Shown here: positions 1 to 6,050 of the stretch, piece after piece | Numbering within the stretch: position 1 is the first letter of the stretch | Layout: each line of letters starts with the position of its first letter | Source of the DNA: Deltaproteobacteria bacterium | Lineage (GTDB): Bacteria > Desulfobacterota > GWC2-55-46 | Length of the DNA: 7,692 nt | Assembly: GCA_021825035.1 (NCBI GenBank) | Contig: JAKAIQ010000039.1 | Coordinates: forward strand, 4,209-11,900 | Direction: 5' to 3' | The notes under the pieces: model-generated | Told to the model about the DNA's origin: nothing | The model's database searches: none | Seen by the model: the letters and a program-made list of their open reading frames with translations, nothing else | Position numbers and translations under genes: made by a program

Positions 1-1
1 A

Positions 2-430
2 TTGGTCGACGTCAAAAAATTAAAGTACGGATCAAAAATCGATAATTCGCCCGCCAAAAGAGAAGAGTATTTTCTTGTCAAAGAAGTCACCTCCCCTGAG
101 ACGCTCGTTTTAAGCAACAGACTTGAAATCAGATTGCTCGGCGTCAGGACGAAGCCTGAGGATGCCGTGAAGGGAGTCGAGTTTCTGAGGGAAAAAATAA
201 GCGGGCAAAAAGTATTCATGAGATTCGACGCATTGAAATATGACGGGAAAAACAGGCTTCTCTGTTACCTTTATCTGAAAAACAAGACCTTCGTCAACGC
301 CCATTACATTAAGACCGGATTTGTCGAAGTCGACACATCATGCGACTATAAATACAGAGCCAAATTCCTGCGTCTCTTAAATCAGCCGAAAGAGAAGATC
401 GTCCATGAAAATAAGGCTTACAGGCGATGA
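2..430 (+). CDS. C-terminal part of a probable type II DNA methyltransferase, SNase-like domain (5' partial)
   Basis: The reading frame is open to the window edge. The TTG at position 2 is therefore probably not the true start, and the 142 visible residues are probably the tail of a longer protein. They resemble a staphylococcal-nuclease-like (thermonuclease) fold: a beta-rich first half, an IRLLGV strand at residues 43-48 and an NRLLCYLYL strand at 84-92, followed by FVNAHYIKTGF at 97-107. R44 and R85 sit where SNase has its catalytic arginines (R35 and R87), but the acidic residues after the first strand (D40/E43 in SNase) are not clearly kept, so nuclease activity is doubtful. The gene overlaps the next one, a MjaI-family endonuclease, by 26 bases in another frame. 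From memory, methyltransferases paired with MjaI-like enzymes carry this kind of C-terminal domain, so I infer the missing upstream part is the cognate methyltransferase. A free-standing SNase-like protein is the alternative. Confidence 0.65.
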   Translation: MVDVKKLKYGSKIDNSPAKREEYFLVKEVTSPETLVLSNRLEIRLLGVRTKPEDAVKGVEFLREKISGQKVFMRFDALKYDGKNRLLCYLYLKNKTFVNAHYIKTGFVEVDTSCDYKYRAKFLRLLNQPKEKIVHENKAYRR

Positions 431-998
431 AATCAGAAAAATCCTCGATATAGAAAGTCCCGAGTTTCCTAAATACGTCAGCCAAATACTGAACCTCGCG
501 AACAGGAACGCTCAGGGAACGAGGCCGAAGGTTGTGGGTCAGATGAGCGAGCTCATGAAAGAGTTTGACGGGCGGACGTTTCCTCAATGGGAGAAATGGT
601 ATCTTGATAGAAACCCAAAGGCTATCGAAAACGCAACGAATAAGATATTGGAAATGGTCGGCAACTTCAAGGCTGCCCTGAGCAAAGTTGATAAAGAAAT
701 GGGCTATAGATGGGTAGAAGACCTTGTCATAATAAAAACATTCGTTGGACTTAAATTTCAGGAGGCGATATTGAAAAAGGGCGCCCAGATGAAAGGGACA
801 ACCTATCGCCTCGCCCTGCCTGAAGATGAATCGAAAGGCATTGACGGATATATAGGCGAGATGCCTGTTTCGATAAAGCCTGAAACATACAAATTAAAGA
901 CGGGGATGCGCGAAAACATCGGCGCGAAAATCATATATTACGAAAAACTAGACGACGGTCTCGCGGCCGATTACGGCGAAATATTTGAACAGGGCTAA
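405..998 (+). CDS. MjaI-family type II restriction endonuclease
   Basis: This is a 197-residue protein that I recognise as the MjaI restriction endonuclease family; MjaI itself cuts at CTAG. The signature stretches are FPKYVSQILNLANRNAQG (residues 21-38), TRPKVVGQMSEL (39-50), WVEDLVI (103-109) and the core KGIDGYIG (144-151) followed by PVSIKP (154-159). The core fits a PD-(D/E)XK nuclease fold with D147 and K158; Ser156 stands where the second acidic residue is usual, and E120 in FQEAILKK may supply a metal ligand. The ATG at 405 lies inside the end of the preceding gene (26-base overlap), which implies translational coupling, with the methyltransferase made first. Its GC is clearly below that of the next gene, consistent with horizontal acquisition. 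CTAG specificity is an inference from the family, not visible in the sequence. Confidence 0.75.
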   Translation: MKIRLTGDEIRKILDIESPEFPKYVSQILNLANRNAQGTRPKVVGQMSELMKEFDGRTFPQWEKWYLDRNPKAIENATNKILEMVGNFKAALSKVDKEMGYRWVEDLVIIKTFVGLKFQEAILKKGAQMKGTTYRLALPEDESKGIDGYIGEMPVSIKPETYKLKTGMRENIGAKIIYYEKLDDGLAADYGEIFEQG

Positions 999-1887
999 GA
1001 TCCTCTTCCTCTCAACGCGGCCGCAGTTCTTCCCTGCGATAGTTGTCGCGGTAATGGTCGGGGCGTCGGAGGCGTGGCGCGAGACCCGCGCGTTCCACTG
1101 GCGGCCCTTCCTCCTCACGCTCCTCGCCGCCGTCCTCTACCACGCCGGGATGAACGTGGCGAACGATTACTTCGACTTCCTCAACGGCGCGGACAACGCC
1201 AGCTCATCCGGGCTCCCGCCCTTTACCGGCGGGAGCAGGTTCATCCAGAACGGCCTCATGACCCCGGGCGGGACGCTCGGCCTCGCCATATTCCTGCTGT
1301 TGGCGGGGAGCGCCGTTGGCGTTTATCTGGCGCTGGAATCGAGCCGCCTCCTTCTCCTCATAGGCTTCATCGGGCTTTTCACCGGGTTTTTCTATTCCGC
1401 CCCGCCGCTCTTCTTCGCCGGAAGGGGCCTCGGCGAGGTGATAGTCGGGGCTGACTTCGGGGCGCTTACCGTCCTTGGCGCGCACCTCGTCCAGACCGGG
1501 ACAGTAAGCCTCCCGGCGTTCATGGCGTCGCTCCCAATGTCGTTTTTCATAGCCGGGATCCTCTACATTAACGAGTTCCCGGACTTCGAGGCTGACAGGG
1601 CCGCTGGCAAGCGCAACCTCGTCGTGCGCCTCGGCCCGCAACGGGGCCGCTACGCAATAATCTTCATCGTCTCCGGAGCGTATCTATCCATAATCGCGGG
1701 CGTGGCTGTCCGCGCCCTGCCGCCAACGTCCCTCCTCGCCCTCCTCTCGGTCTTCTTCTCCGCGCCTGCGGTTGCAGGCCTCATGAAAAACCATGAGGGC
1801 GGCAAGGCCCTCGTGCCGGCGATAAAATCCATAATCCTCGCTCATCTCTCAACAGGCCTTCTTCTTACGGCCTCAAACCTCCTCTGA
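985..1887 (+). CDS. UbiA-superfamily prenyltransferase, MenA-like
   Basis: An integral membrane enzyme of 300 residues that would transfer a polyprenyl chain from its diphosphate to an aromatic acceptor, by homology in (mena)quinone synthesis. The first Asp-rich motif is NDYFD at 60-64 with D70 downstream (MenA-like N-D-x-x-D pattern). The second is NEFPDFEADRAAGK at 196-209, followed by RNLVVRLG. Hydrophobic segments occur at about 15-27, 42-56, 98-117, 121-138, 148-170, 180-195, 223-245, 248-265 and 279-297, the usual 8-9 helices. The start is TTG at 985, inside the last codons of the endonuclease gene (14-base overlap). No better in-frame start exists upstream of the first helix: the frame closes at a TAG at 949-951, and the next Met (residue 24) would delete the helix. 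The ILFLSTRPQ start fits the family. The substrate (dihydroxynaphthoate or another acceptor) cannot be decided here. Confidence 0.85.
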   Translation: MNRAKILFLSTRPQFFPAIVVAVMVGASEAWRETRAFHWRPFLLTLLAAVLYHAGMNVANDYFDFLNGADNASSSGLPPFTGGSRFIQNGLMTPGGTLGLAIFLLLAGSAVGVYLALESSRLLLLIGFIGLFTGFFYSAPPLFFAGRGLGEVIVGADFGALTVLGAHLVQTGTVSLPAFMASLPMSFFIAGILYINEFPDFEADRAAGKRNLVVRLGPQRGRYAIIFIVSGAYLSIIAGVAVRALPPTSLLALLSVFFSAPAVAGLMKNHEGGKALVPAIKSIILAHLSTGLLLTASNLL

Positions 1888-1949
1888 CGTAGCTTCAAGG
1901 ACGCGGCAGCGGGGCATTACTTGCGCGTTCCGCACGCGGAAGGCCTTCC

Positions 1950-2447
1950 TCAATGGACAAGGTTCTGATGGCAATCCACGCAGGTCATATTCTGGGCCCC
2001 GGCCTCCTCGTGCGCCAGTTTGCCAGCCGCTGACGTTGGGACCGGGTTCTTGTGGCAGGTCTTGCAGGGCGAGCATCCCCATGCCCTCAGCTCGGCCCTC
2101 GCCCTCGCGGCGAACTCCTCTTTATGCCTGTCGAAGGCCTCTTTCGTTGACAGGCCGTACCGGTAGACGCCGATCATGTCCGTGACGCCGTCGATTGCGT
2201 GGGTCTTCATCCTGAGAAAGAATTGCGGAGGCAGATGGCAGTCCTTGCACCCCGGATCGACCCCGAGCGGGCCGTAGTGAGCGGACTTCCTTAGCCTTTC
2301 GTAGGGATAGCTCATGGCGTGGCAGGAGAGGCAGAAGCGCGTGGAGCTTATATACCTTTCGCCTGAGAAGAAGGCCGCGGCAATCGCCACGACCGCGACC
2401 GCGGCTACGAACATCGCCTTGCGGCATTTTTTAAGGTCTCCCGCCAT
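1950..2447 (-). CDS. NrfH/NapC-family membrane-anchored tetraheme cytochrome c
   Basis: A 165-residue cytochrome with an N-terminal membrane anchor (residues 11-27, after a KKCRK basic patch) and a periplasmic domain carrying exactly four c-type heme motifs: CLSCH (39-43), CKDCH (67-71), CKTCH (128-132) and CVDCH (156-160). The first is followed by M45, giving the CxxCHxM pattern that in NrfH supplies a methionine ligand to heme 1. The size matches NrfH (about 150-160 residues) better than NapC (about 200). Family members take electrons from menaquinol and pass them to a periplasmic reductase such as NrfA. No reductase gene is next to it, so the partner is unknown. It runs convergently with the prenyltransferase, with 62 bases between the stops, and lies downstream of ubiX on the same strand with a gap of about 170 bases. 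The start is ATG at 2447 without a strong ribosome binding site. Confidence 0.88.
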   Translation of the reverse strand: MAGDLKKCRKAMFVAAVAVVAIAAAFFSGERYISSTRFCLSCHAMSYPYERLRKSAHYGPLGVDPGCKDCHLPPQFFLRMKTHAIDGVTDMIGVYRYGLSTKEAFDRHKEEFAARARAELRAWGCSPCKTCHKNPVPTSAAGKLAHEEAGAQNMTCVDCHQNLVH

Positions 2448-2532
2448 TTTTTGCCGTCAGGATTTATCTAAATGTCGGCGCAAACCGCCTTGATGAATAA
2501 AATCGGCAATCAAATTACCTTGTCTCTCATAA

Positions 2533-2548
2533 TATCAAATATATGATA
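2533..2548. promoter_or_regulatory. AT-rich inverted repeat TATCA-N6-TGATA upstream of the cytochrome gene
   Basis: Five-base perfect arms (2533-2537 and 2544-2548) lie in the AT-rich 167-base gap between ubiX and the cytochrome gene, 86 bases before the cytochrome start. It could be a regulator site or part of a promoter for the cytochrome read on the minus strand. The half-sites do not match an FNR box (TTGAT-N4-ATCAA), and no clear -35/-10 pair could be fixed. Nothing else was seen in this gap. Confidence 0.25.
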
Positions 2549-2614
2549 CGTAAAACCGGTCGACGCCCGATTATGGCGTTCAAAAATCCGCGCCGGCCAT
2601 GGATGGGCCTTCCT

Positions 2615-3223
2615 TTACTTCCAGCGCTCGAAGAGTTCGTGTTCTATGTCGAGGGCGTCGAGGGTCTTGCCGACCACGAAGTCTACGAGGTCGTCGATCG
2701 TGCGCGGCTTCGAGTAGAACCCCGGCATGGCCGGAAGCACTATCGCGCCCGCCCTGCAGACCCTTAGCATGTTTTCGAGGTGGATGGCGTTGAGCGGGGT
2801 CTCCCTCGGCACGAGGACGAGCAGGCCGCGCTCTTTGAGGACGCAGTCCGCGGCGCGCTCGATGAGGTTGCCCGATATGCCGGACGCGACCCTTGCGAGC
2901 GTGCCCATGGAGCACGGGCAGATCGCCATCCGCTTCCTTTCGGGCGAGCCGCTCGCTATCGGGGCCATCAGGTCGGTTGCCGGATAATGCCTGAGCCTGC
3001 CTTTGAGGCCGCCTCCCGATGGCCTGCCTTCAAGGAAAGTCATCATCTCTTTCCCCGGGTCTTTGCCGCCGAGGTTGCAGTCCATCTCTTCCTTGAGAAG
3101 GAGGACGCCGGAAGGCGAGGCAACGAGATCTACCTCAAAGCCCCTTTTGAGCAGCTCTTCAATGAGCCTTATCCCGTATACGGCTCCGCTTGCGCCGGTA
3201 ACGGCCACTATGCAGGAAGGCAA
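2615..3223 (-). CDS. ubiX: Flavin prenyltransferase UbiX
   Basis: UbiX makes prenylated FMN from FMN and dimethylallyl phosphate, the cofactor of UbiD-type decarboxylases used in ubiquinone and futalosine-route menaquinone synthesis and in aromatic-acid metabolism. Numbered from the chosen start, the FMN-binding TGASGAVYG is at 9-17, CPCSMGTLA at 102-110, RAADCVLKERG at 123-133, VPRETPL at 138-144, and MPGFYSKP at 166-173 with the family's conserved tyrosine at 170. Length (202) is typical. I place the start at TTG 3223 because AAAGGAG (3238-3232) lies 8 bases before it and the protein then begins directly at the first beta strand, as in relatives. The in-frame ATG at 3250 would add nine residues, lacks a ribosome binding site and would place the AAAGGAG inside the coding sequence. 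No UbiD gene is in the window. Confidence 0.93.
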   Translation of the reverse strand: MPSCIVAVTGASGAVYGIRLIEELLKRGFEVDLVASPSGVLLLKEEMDCNLGGKDPGKEMMTFLEGRPSGGGLKGRLRHYPATDLMAPIASGSPERKRMAICPCSMGTLARVASGISGNLIERAADCVLKERGLLVLVPRETPLNAIHLENMLRVCRAGAIVLPAMPGFYSKPRTIDDLVDFVVGKTLDALDIEHELFERWK

Positions 3224-3296
3224 AAAGGACGCTCCTTTGGAAAGAGTCATGAAAAACGGCGAGCCTGCCTGGAAACGTATAGCTTCGACGGCAACG

Positions 3297-3363
3297 CCCC
3301 CTCACCGGCGGGGGGAGAAGGAGAAACGCGGCCTTCTTTAACTTCCCCTCCCTCGATGGGAGG
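3297..3363. repeat. Two adjacent GC-rich hairpins between htrA and ubiX (possible interspersed palindrome or terminator)
   Basis: Two inverted repeats sit in the 146-base gap between htrA and ubiX. The first pairs a run of five C (3297-3301) with a run of G (3311-3315). The second is a perfect 6-base stem, CCTCCC (3347-3352) and GGGAGG (3358-3363), with a 5-base loop, starting 7 bases after the htrA stop. Neither is followed by a T run on the minus strand, so a classical intrinsic terminator is doubtful. CCCTCACC and CCCTCCC...GGGAGG sequences are typical of REP-like intergenic palindromes. A role in mRNA 3'-end stabilisation or weak termination after htrA is an inference. Confidence 0.4.
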
Positions 3364-3369
3364 CGGTCT

Positions 3370-4908
3370 TTATCCGTTCAGGCCGATGGCGACGTAAATG
3401 TCCTGCCCCTCGCGCTCGATAAGGAGGCGGATCGCGTTGGCGCGCGCGCTCGCCTTGATGGCGGCCGAGTAGTCCTTCATGCTCTTTATCTTCCGCGAGT
3501 CTATCTCCCGGATGATGTCGCCCTTGCGGATGCCGGCGAGCCACGCCGCGGAGTCCTCCCTGACGTCCGATACGACCACGCCTTCGGCGTTCGTCGCGCC
3601 GAGCTCCCTGGCTATGGCGGGCGAGAGCGGCATGACGGATATGCCGAGCCTGGTGTCCACGGCCTCCTTCCGGGGAGCGGTCTCGACCTCGGCCGTCTCT
3701 CCGCCGGTCTTCGCGCCCACCTTGACCGATAGCGTCATCTCTTTCCCGTCGCGGATGATCGTGACTGGCACGGTTTTACCCGGAGGCGTCACGGCCACGA
3801 TGCGCGGGAGGTCGTTCATGTCGGTTACGGGCTTGCTGTCGAAGGACGTTATTATGTCGCCCGGCTTCATCCCGGCCAGGGCCGCCGGGTCTCCGGGGCT
3901 GACCGACGAGACCAGGGCGCCGTTCGTCGATTTCAGCCCGAAGGATTTGGCGAGATCCGGGGTAAGCTCCTGTATGCTCACGCCTATCCAGCCCCTGGTG
4001 ACCTTGCCCTTTTCCTTTAGCTGGACGAGGACGTCCTTGACCATGTTTATGGGGATGGCGAACCCGATGCCCTGGCCTCCGGCCACGATGGCGGTGTTGA
4101 TGCCAACGACGTTGCCCTTCATGTCGAAAAGGGGCCCGCCGGAGTTGCCGGGGTTTATCGACGCGTCGGTCTGCAAGAAGTTGTCGTACGGGCCCGCGCC
4201 TATGATCCTGCCCTTCTGGCTTATGATGCCCTTGGTGACCGTGCCGCCGAGGCCGAACGGGTTGCCGATGGCGAGCACCCACTCGCCTATCTGCACGTTG
4301 TCCGAGTTGCCGAGCACCGCCACCGGCAGGTTGTCTCCGGCCTTTATCTTGATGAGGGCGATGTCGAGCTTCCTGTCCGAGCCGACCACCCTGGCCTTAT
4401 AATCCTTCCTGTTGTGCGGGAGAGTGACCATGATCTCGGTCGCGTTCGCTATGACGTGGTAGTTGGTGAGGATGTAGCCGTCCCTGTTTATTATGAAGCC
4501 CGACCCGAGGCTCTGCCTTTTGAGTTCCCTCGGCATCTCCTGGCCGAAGAACTTGTTGAGGTTGCCGCCGAAGAAATCGTCGAAAGGCCCGTTGAACTGG
4601 GGGAACGGGAACATCGGCTTTTCCTTTATTATCTGCGTCGTCGAGATGTTGACGACCGTGGGCTCGAGGTTTTTGGCGAGCTCGACGAAGTCCGGCGGGC
4701 CGTAGACCTTCGCCGCCGCGCCGGCGCCCGGCTCCTTCCAGAACGTCTGCGCGCCGGATATGTTCGTCAGGTCGAACCTGGCCGTGATGATGACGCCCGC
4801 CAGTATCGAAAGGACGGCGACGACGATGACGGTCTTTATCCCGTACCTGGGCGCGCCGGGGCCGCCCCTGGGTCTGCCCATCCCGTAATCTTTATTGTTG
4901 ATGTCCAT
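3370..4908 (-). CDS. Do-family periplasmic serine endoprotease (HtrA/DegP-like)
   Basis: A 512-residue envelope protease/chaperone that degrades or refolds damaged periplasmic proteins. One membrane-spanning or uncleaved signal segment lies at about 24-41 after a Gly/Arg/Pro-rich cytoplasmic start. The trypsin-like domain spans about 75-300 and keeps the full triad: H151 in TNYHVI, D182 in RKLDIAL and S256 in GNSGGPLF. PDZ1 covers about 306-397 (GWIGVSIQELTP) and PDZ2 about 419-510 (LGISVMPLSP). They are joined by a Thr/Glu-rich linker (400-418). Two PDZ domains fit DegP/DegQ rather than DegS. A Phe/Pro/Gly-rich loop (99-122) occupies the LA-loop position. The start is ATG 4908, with GGAG ending 10 bases upstream. 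It lies downstream of hsp20 and the DUF1844 gene on the same strand, suggesting a protein-quality group, though 139 bases containing a hairpin separate it from the DUF1844 gene. Confidence 0.95.
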   Translation of the reverse strand: MDINNKDYGMGRPRGGPGAPRYGIKTVIVVAVLSILAGVIITARFDLTNISGAQTFWKEPGAGAAAKVYGPPDFVELAKNLEPTVVNISTTQIIKEKPMFPFPQFNGPFDDFFGGNLNKFFGQEMPRELKRQSLGSGFIINRDGYILTNYHVIANATEIMVTLPHNRKDYKARVVGSDRKLDIALIKIKAGDNLPVAVLGNSDNVQIGEWVLAIGNPFGLGGTVTKGIISQKGRIIGAGPYDNFLQTDASINPGNSGGPLFDMKGNVVGINTAIVAGGQGIGFAIPINMVKDVLVQLKEKGKVTRGWIGVSIQELTPDLAKSFGLKSTNGALVSSVSPGDPAALAGMKPGDIITSFDSKPVTDMNDLPRIVAVTPPGKTVPVTIIRDGKEMTLSVKVGAKTGGETAEVETAPRKEAVDTRLGISVMPLSPAIARELGATNAEGVVVSDVREDSAAWLAGIRKGDIIREIDSRKIKSMKDYSAAIKASARANAIRLLIEREGQDIYVAIGLNG

Positions 4909-4984
4909 GTCAGGTTATCTCCGTTCTTTATTTGTTTCGCGGCGGCGCGAACTCCGCTCCGGAGCCGGCCCCTGCCGCGCGAAC

Positions 4985-5012
4985 GGCCCGACGAAGCCCT
5001 TGCTTCGAGGCC
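4985..5012 (-). terminator. Hairpin after the DUF1844 gene, possible weak terminator or attenuator
   Basis: A perfect 6-base stem, CGAAGC (4992-4997) and GCTTCG (5002-5007), has a 4-base loop and is extended by GGCC/GGCC (4985-4988 and 5009-5012) across a small 3x1 internal loop. On the minus strand it lies 36 bases beyond the DUF1844 stop and upstream of htrA. No T run follows, so a Rho-independent terminator is only possible, not shown. Confidence 0.3.
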
Positions 5013-5047
5013 GGGTTAAAGCATCGACGATCCTTTTAAATGCGCTT

Positions 5048-5350
5048 CTACGCGGAGGCCTTCAAGTAAAGAAGCCTCAGCTCGTGGAGCACGTCCTCCA
5101 TGAGCCGCGATTCGTCTCCGGTCAGGTTCCCTTTCGTCTTTTCCTGCAATAGCGCGATGAGGTCTATGGTCTGCTGGGCCGAGGCCAGCTCCTTTTCCGT
5201 CTTCCCGGTGACGGGGCTCTCGATGAGGCCCATGTTCACAAGGGCGGAGGTCGAGAGCGAAAGCACGAAGGACGAGAAGTCGAACGGAGGCGGCGCGCCT
5301 CCGGCGGCAACGTCTTCAGGCGCGGCAACGGTCTCTTTTTCGTCCATCAT
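5048..5350 (-). CDS. DUF1844 domain protein
   Basis: A 100-residue small, soluble protein of unknown function. The first 20 residues are acidic and Ala/Pro-rich and look disordered. The conserved block then runs FSSFVLSLSTSALVNMG (25-41), GLIESPVTG (41-49), ASAQQTIDLIALLQEKTKGN (56-75) and LMEDVLHELRLLYLK (83-97), which I recognise as DUF1844, common in Desulfobacterota, Nitrospirota and related phyla. The helices are amphipathic, with no transmembrane segment or signal peptide. Two consecutive ATG codons (5350 and 5347) follow a GGGGGAG sequence; the second has the better spacing, though both are close. The gene starts 51 bases after the hsp20 stop on the same strand, so the two are probably co-transcribed. 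No role can be assigned beyond this stress-gene neighbourhood. Confidence 0.85.
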   Translation of the reverse strand: MMDEKETVAAPEDVAAGGAPPPFDFSSFVLSLSTSALVNMGLIESPVTGKTEKELASAQQTIDLIALLQEKTKGNLTGDESRLMEDVLHELRLLYLKASA

Positions 5351-5401
5351 CTCCCCCTTATCGCGATGCGCGGCCTTCTCGATCTCCCGCGGATCGCGTC
5401 T

Positions 5402-5854
5402 TCATTCGACCTTTATCCTCGCGCTTCCGCCCGCATGAGGGTCGAGCGGCTCGAACCCCTTGGGCGCAATCACGCGCAGTATCCCGTCCGTCAGATTCGC
5501 GGTTATCTCGTTCCTGTTCACGGCGTTCGGAAGGCTGAAAATCCTGTGGAACGCGCCGCACGGACGCTCGATCCTGTGGTAGTTCCACTCGCTGAAGCCG
5601 GTCTTCTGCCTGCGCTCTCCCTTTATGGTCAGGACGTTGTCCTCGACCTCGACGGTTATCCCGTCGACGTCCACGCCGGGAAGCTCGGCCTTGAGCACTA
5701 TGCACTCTTCGGTCTCGTAGACGTCCACCGGCGGAAACCACACGCCGCAGGGCCAGAGGGGGCCGCGCACCCTGAGCATCGTCTCGTCGAAGAGACGGCT
5801 CATCCTTTCGTGCAGCAGGAGGAGGTCTTTGAAAGGGTCTTTCTTTATCGTCAA
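5402..5854 (-). CDS. Hsp20/alpha-crystallin small heat-shock protein
   Basis: An ATP-independent holdase of 150 residues that binds unfolding proteins in the cytoplasm as large oligomers. The alpha-crystallin domain spans about 39-132, with FPPVDVYET (40-48), KAELPGVD (55-62), LTIKGERR (75-82), FHRIFSLP (102-109) and the closing ANLTDGILRVIAPK (119-132). The C-terminal tail ends in I-K-V (147-149), the I-x-I/V anchor used in oligomer assembly. The start is TTG at 5854, supported by AGGAG 8 bases upstream; no ATG is available near it. It is first in a minus-strand run with the DUF1844 gene and htrA. A good sigma70-type promoter lies about 135 bases upstream, so the mRNA would have a leader of roughly 125 bases. 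I saw no CIRCE element and no fourU sequence in it. Confidence 0.93.
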   Translation of the reverse strand: MTIKKDPFKDLLLLHERMSRLFDETMLRVRGPLWPCGVWFPPVDVYETEECIVLKAELPGVDVDGITVEVEDNVLTIKGERRQKTGFSEWNYHRIERPCGAFHRIFSLPNAVNRNEITANLTDGILRVIAPKGFEPLDPHAGGSARIKVE

Positions 5855-5979
5855 ATATCGCTCTCCTCTCCGGCCCTGCCCGGCGAACCAGCGGCGATCC
5901 GGCCTTTTCAGGGTTCATCCGCCGGGGCCTGGAGCGAATCGTCTCATGCGGCCAGCCGGATTCCAGGCGCGCGCGCCGC

Positions 5980-5999
5980 ATAAAATCATGTTATTTTAT
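5980..5999. promoter_or_regulatory. Perfect 7-base inverted repeat over the hsp20 promoter -10 region
   Basis: ATAAAAT (5980-5986) and ATTTTAT (5993-5999) are perfect inverted arms around a 6-base spacer. The repeat covers the -10 hexamer (5988-5993) and the expected transcription start of the minus-strand hsp20 promoter, the position of a repressor operator. It is pure A/T in the stems, so it is unlikely to be a terminator. The cognate regulator is unknown. Confidence 0.4.
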
Positions 6000-6016
6000 T
6001 ATGTGACTTTTGTCAA
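5988..6016 (-). promoter_or_regulatory. sigma70-type promoter for hsp20
   Basis: On the minus strand, a perfect -35 TTGACA (6016-6011) is followed after exactly 17 bases by TAACAT (5993-5988), which matches four of six -10 consensus bases. Transcription would start near 5981 and run into hsp20. The -35 lies within a small palindrome, TGACttttGTCA (6004-6015). I saw no sigma32-like or CIRCE signals. Confidence 0.6.
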
Positions 6017-6050
6017 GCGGACATGGCGTCCCGTGAGTTATGATATATCG

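Noticed and set aside
1204..1641. 145-codon minus-strand frame opposite the prenyltransferase
   Set aside because: Highly charged Glu/Arg/Pro-rich translation, and antisense to a membrane protein with both Asp-rich motifs.
1928..1941. TTCCGC-AC-GCGGAA palindrome as a bidirectional terminator between the convergent genes
   Set aside because: The loop would be only 2-4 bases, the usable stem is 5 bases and no T run follows on either strand.
2448..2614. FNR box upstream of the tetraheme cytochrome
   Set aside because: Searched because such genes are often oxygen-regulated. TATCA-N6-TGATA has the wrong half-site order and spacing for TTGAT-N4-ATCAA.
2780..3397. 205-codon plus-strand frame opposite ubiX
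   Set aside because: Antisense to a clear UbiX with all family motifs; no recognisable product.
3479..4402. 307-codon open frame on the plus strand opposite htrA
   Set aside because: It lies wholly antisense to a full-length, motif-complete HtrA gene. Its translation shows no recognisable domain and is the kind of open frame expected opposite GC-rich coding DNA.
4414..5019. 201-codon plus-strand frame over the htrA 5' end and upstream gap
   Set aside because: Arg/Glu/Val-rich composition typical of a shadow frame. It overlaps the conserved start of HtrA and has no family resemblance.
5366..5983. Open frames of over 200 codons on both strands across hsp20
   Set aside because: The Hsp20 frame has the complete alpha-crystallin domain and a good ribosome binding site. 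The others are Arg-rich shadows in GC-rich DNA.
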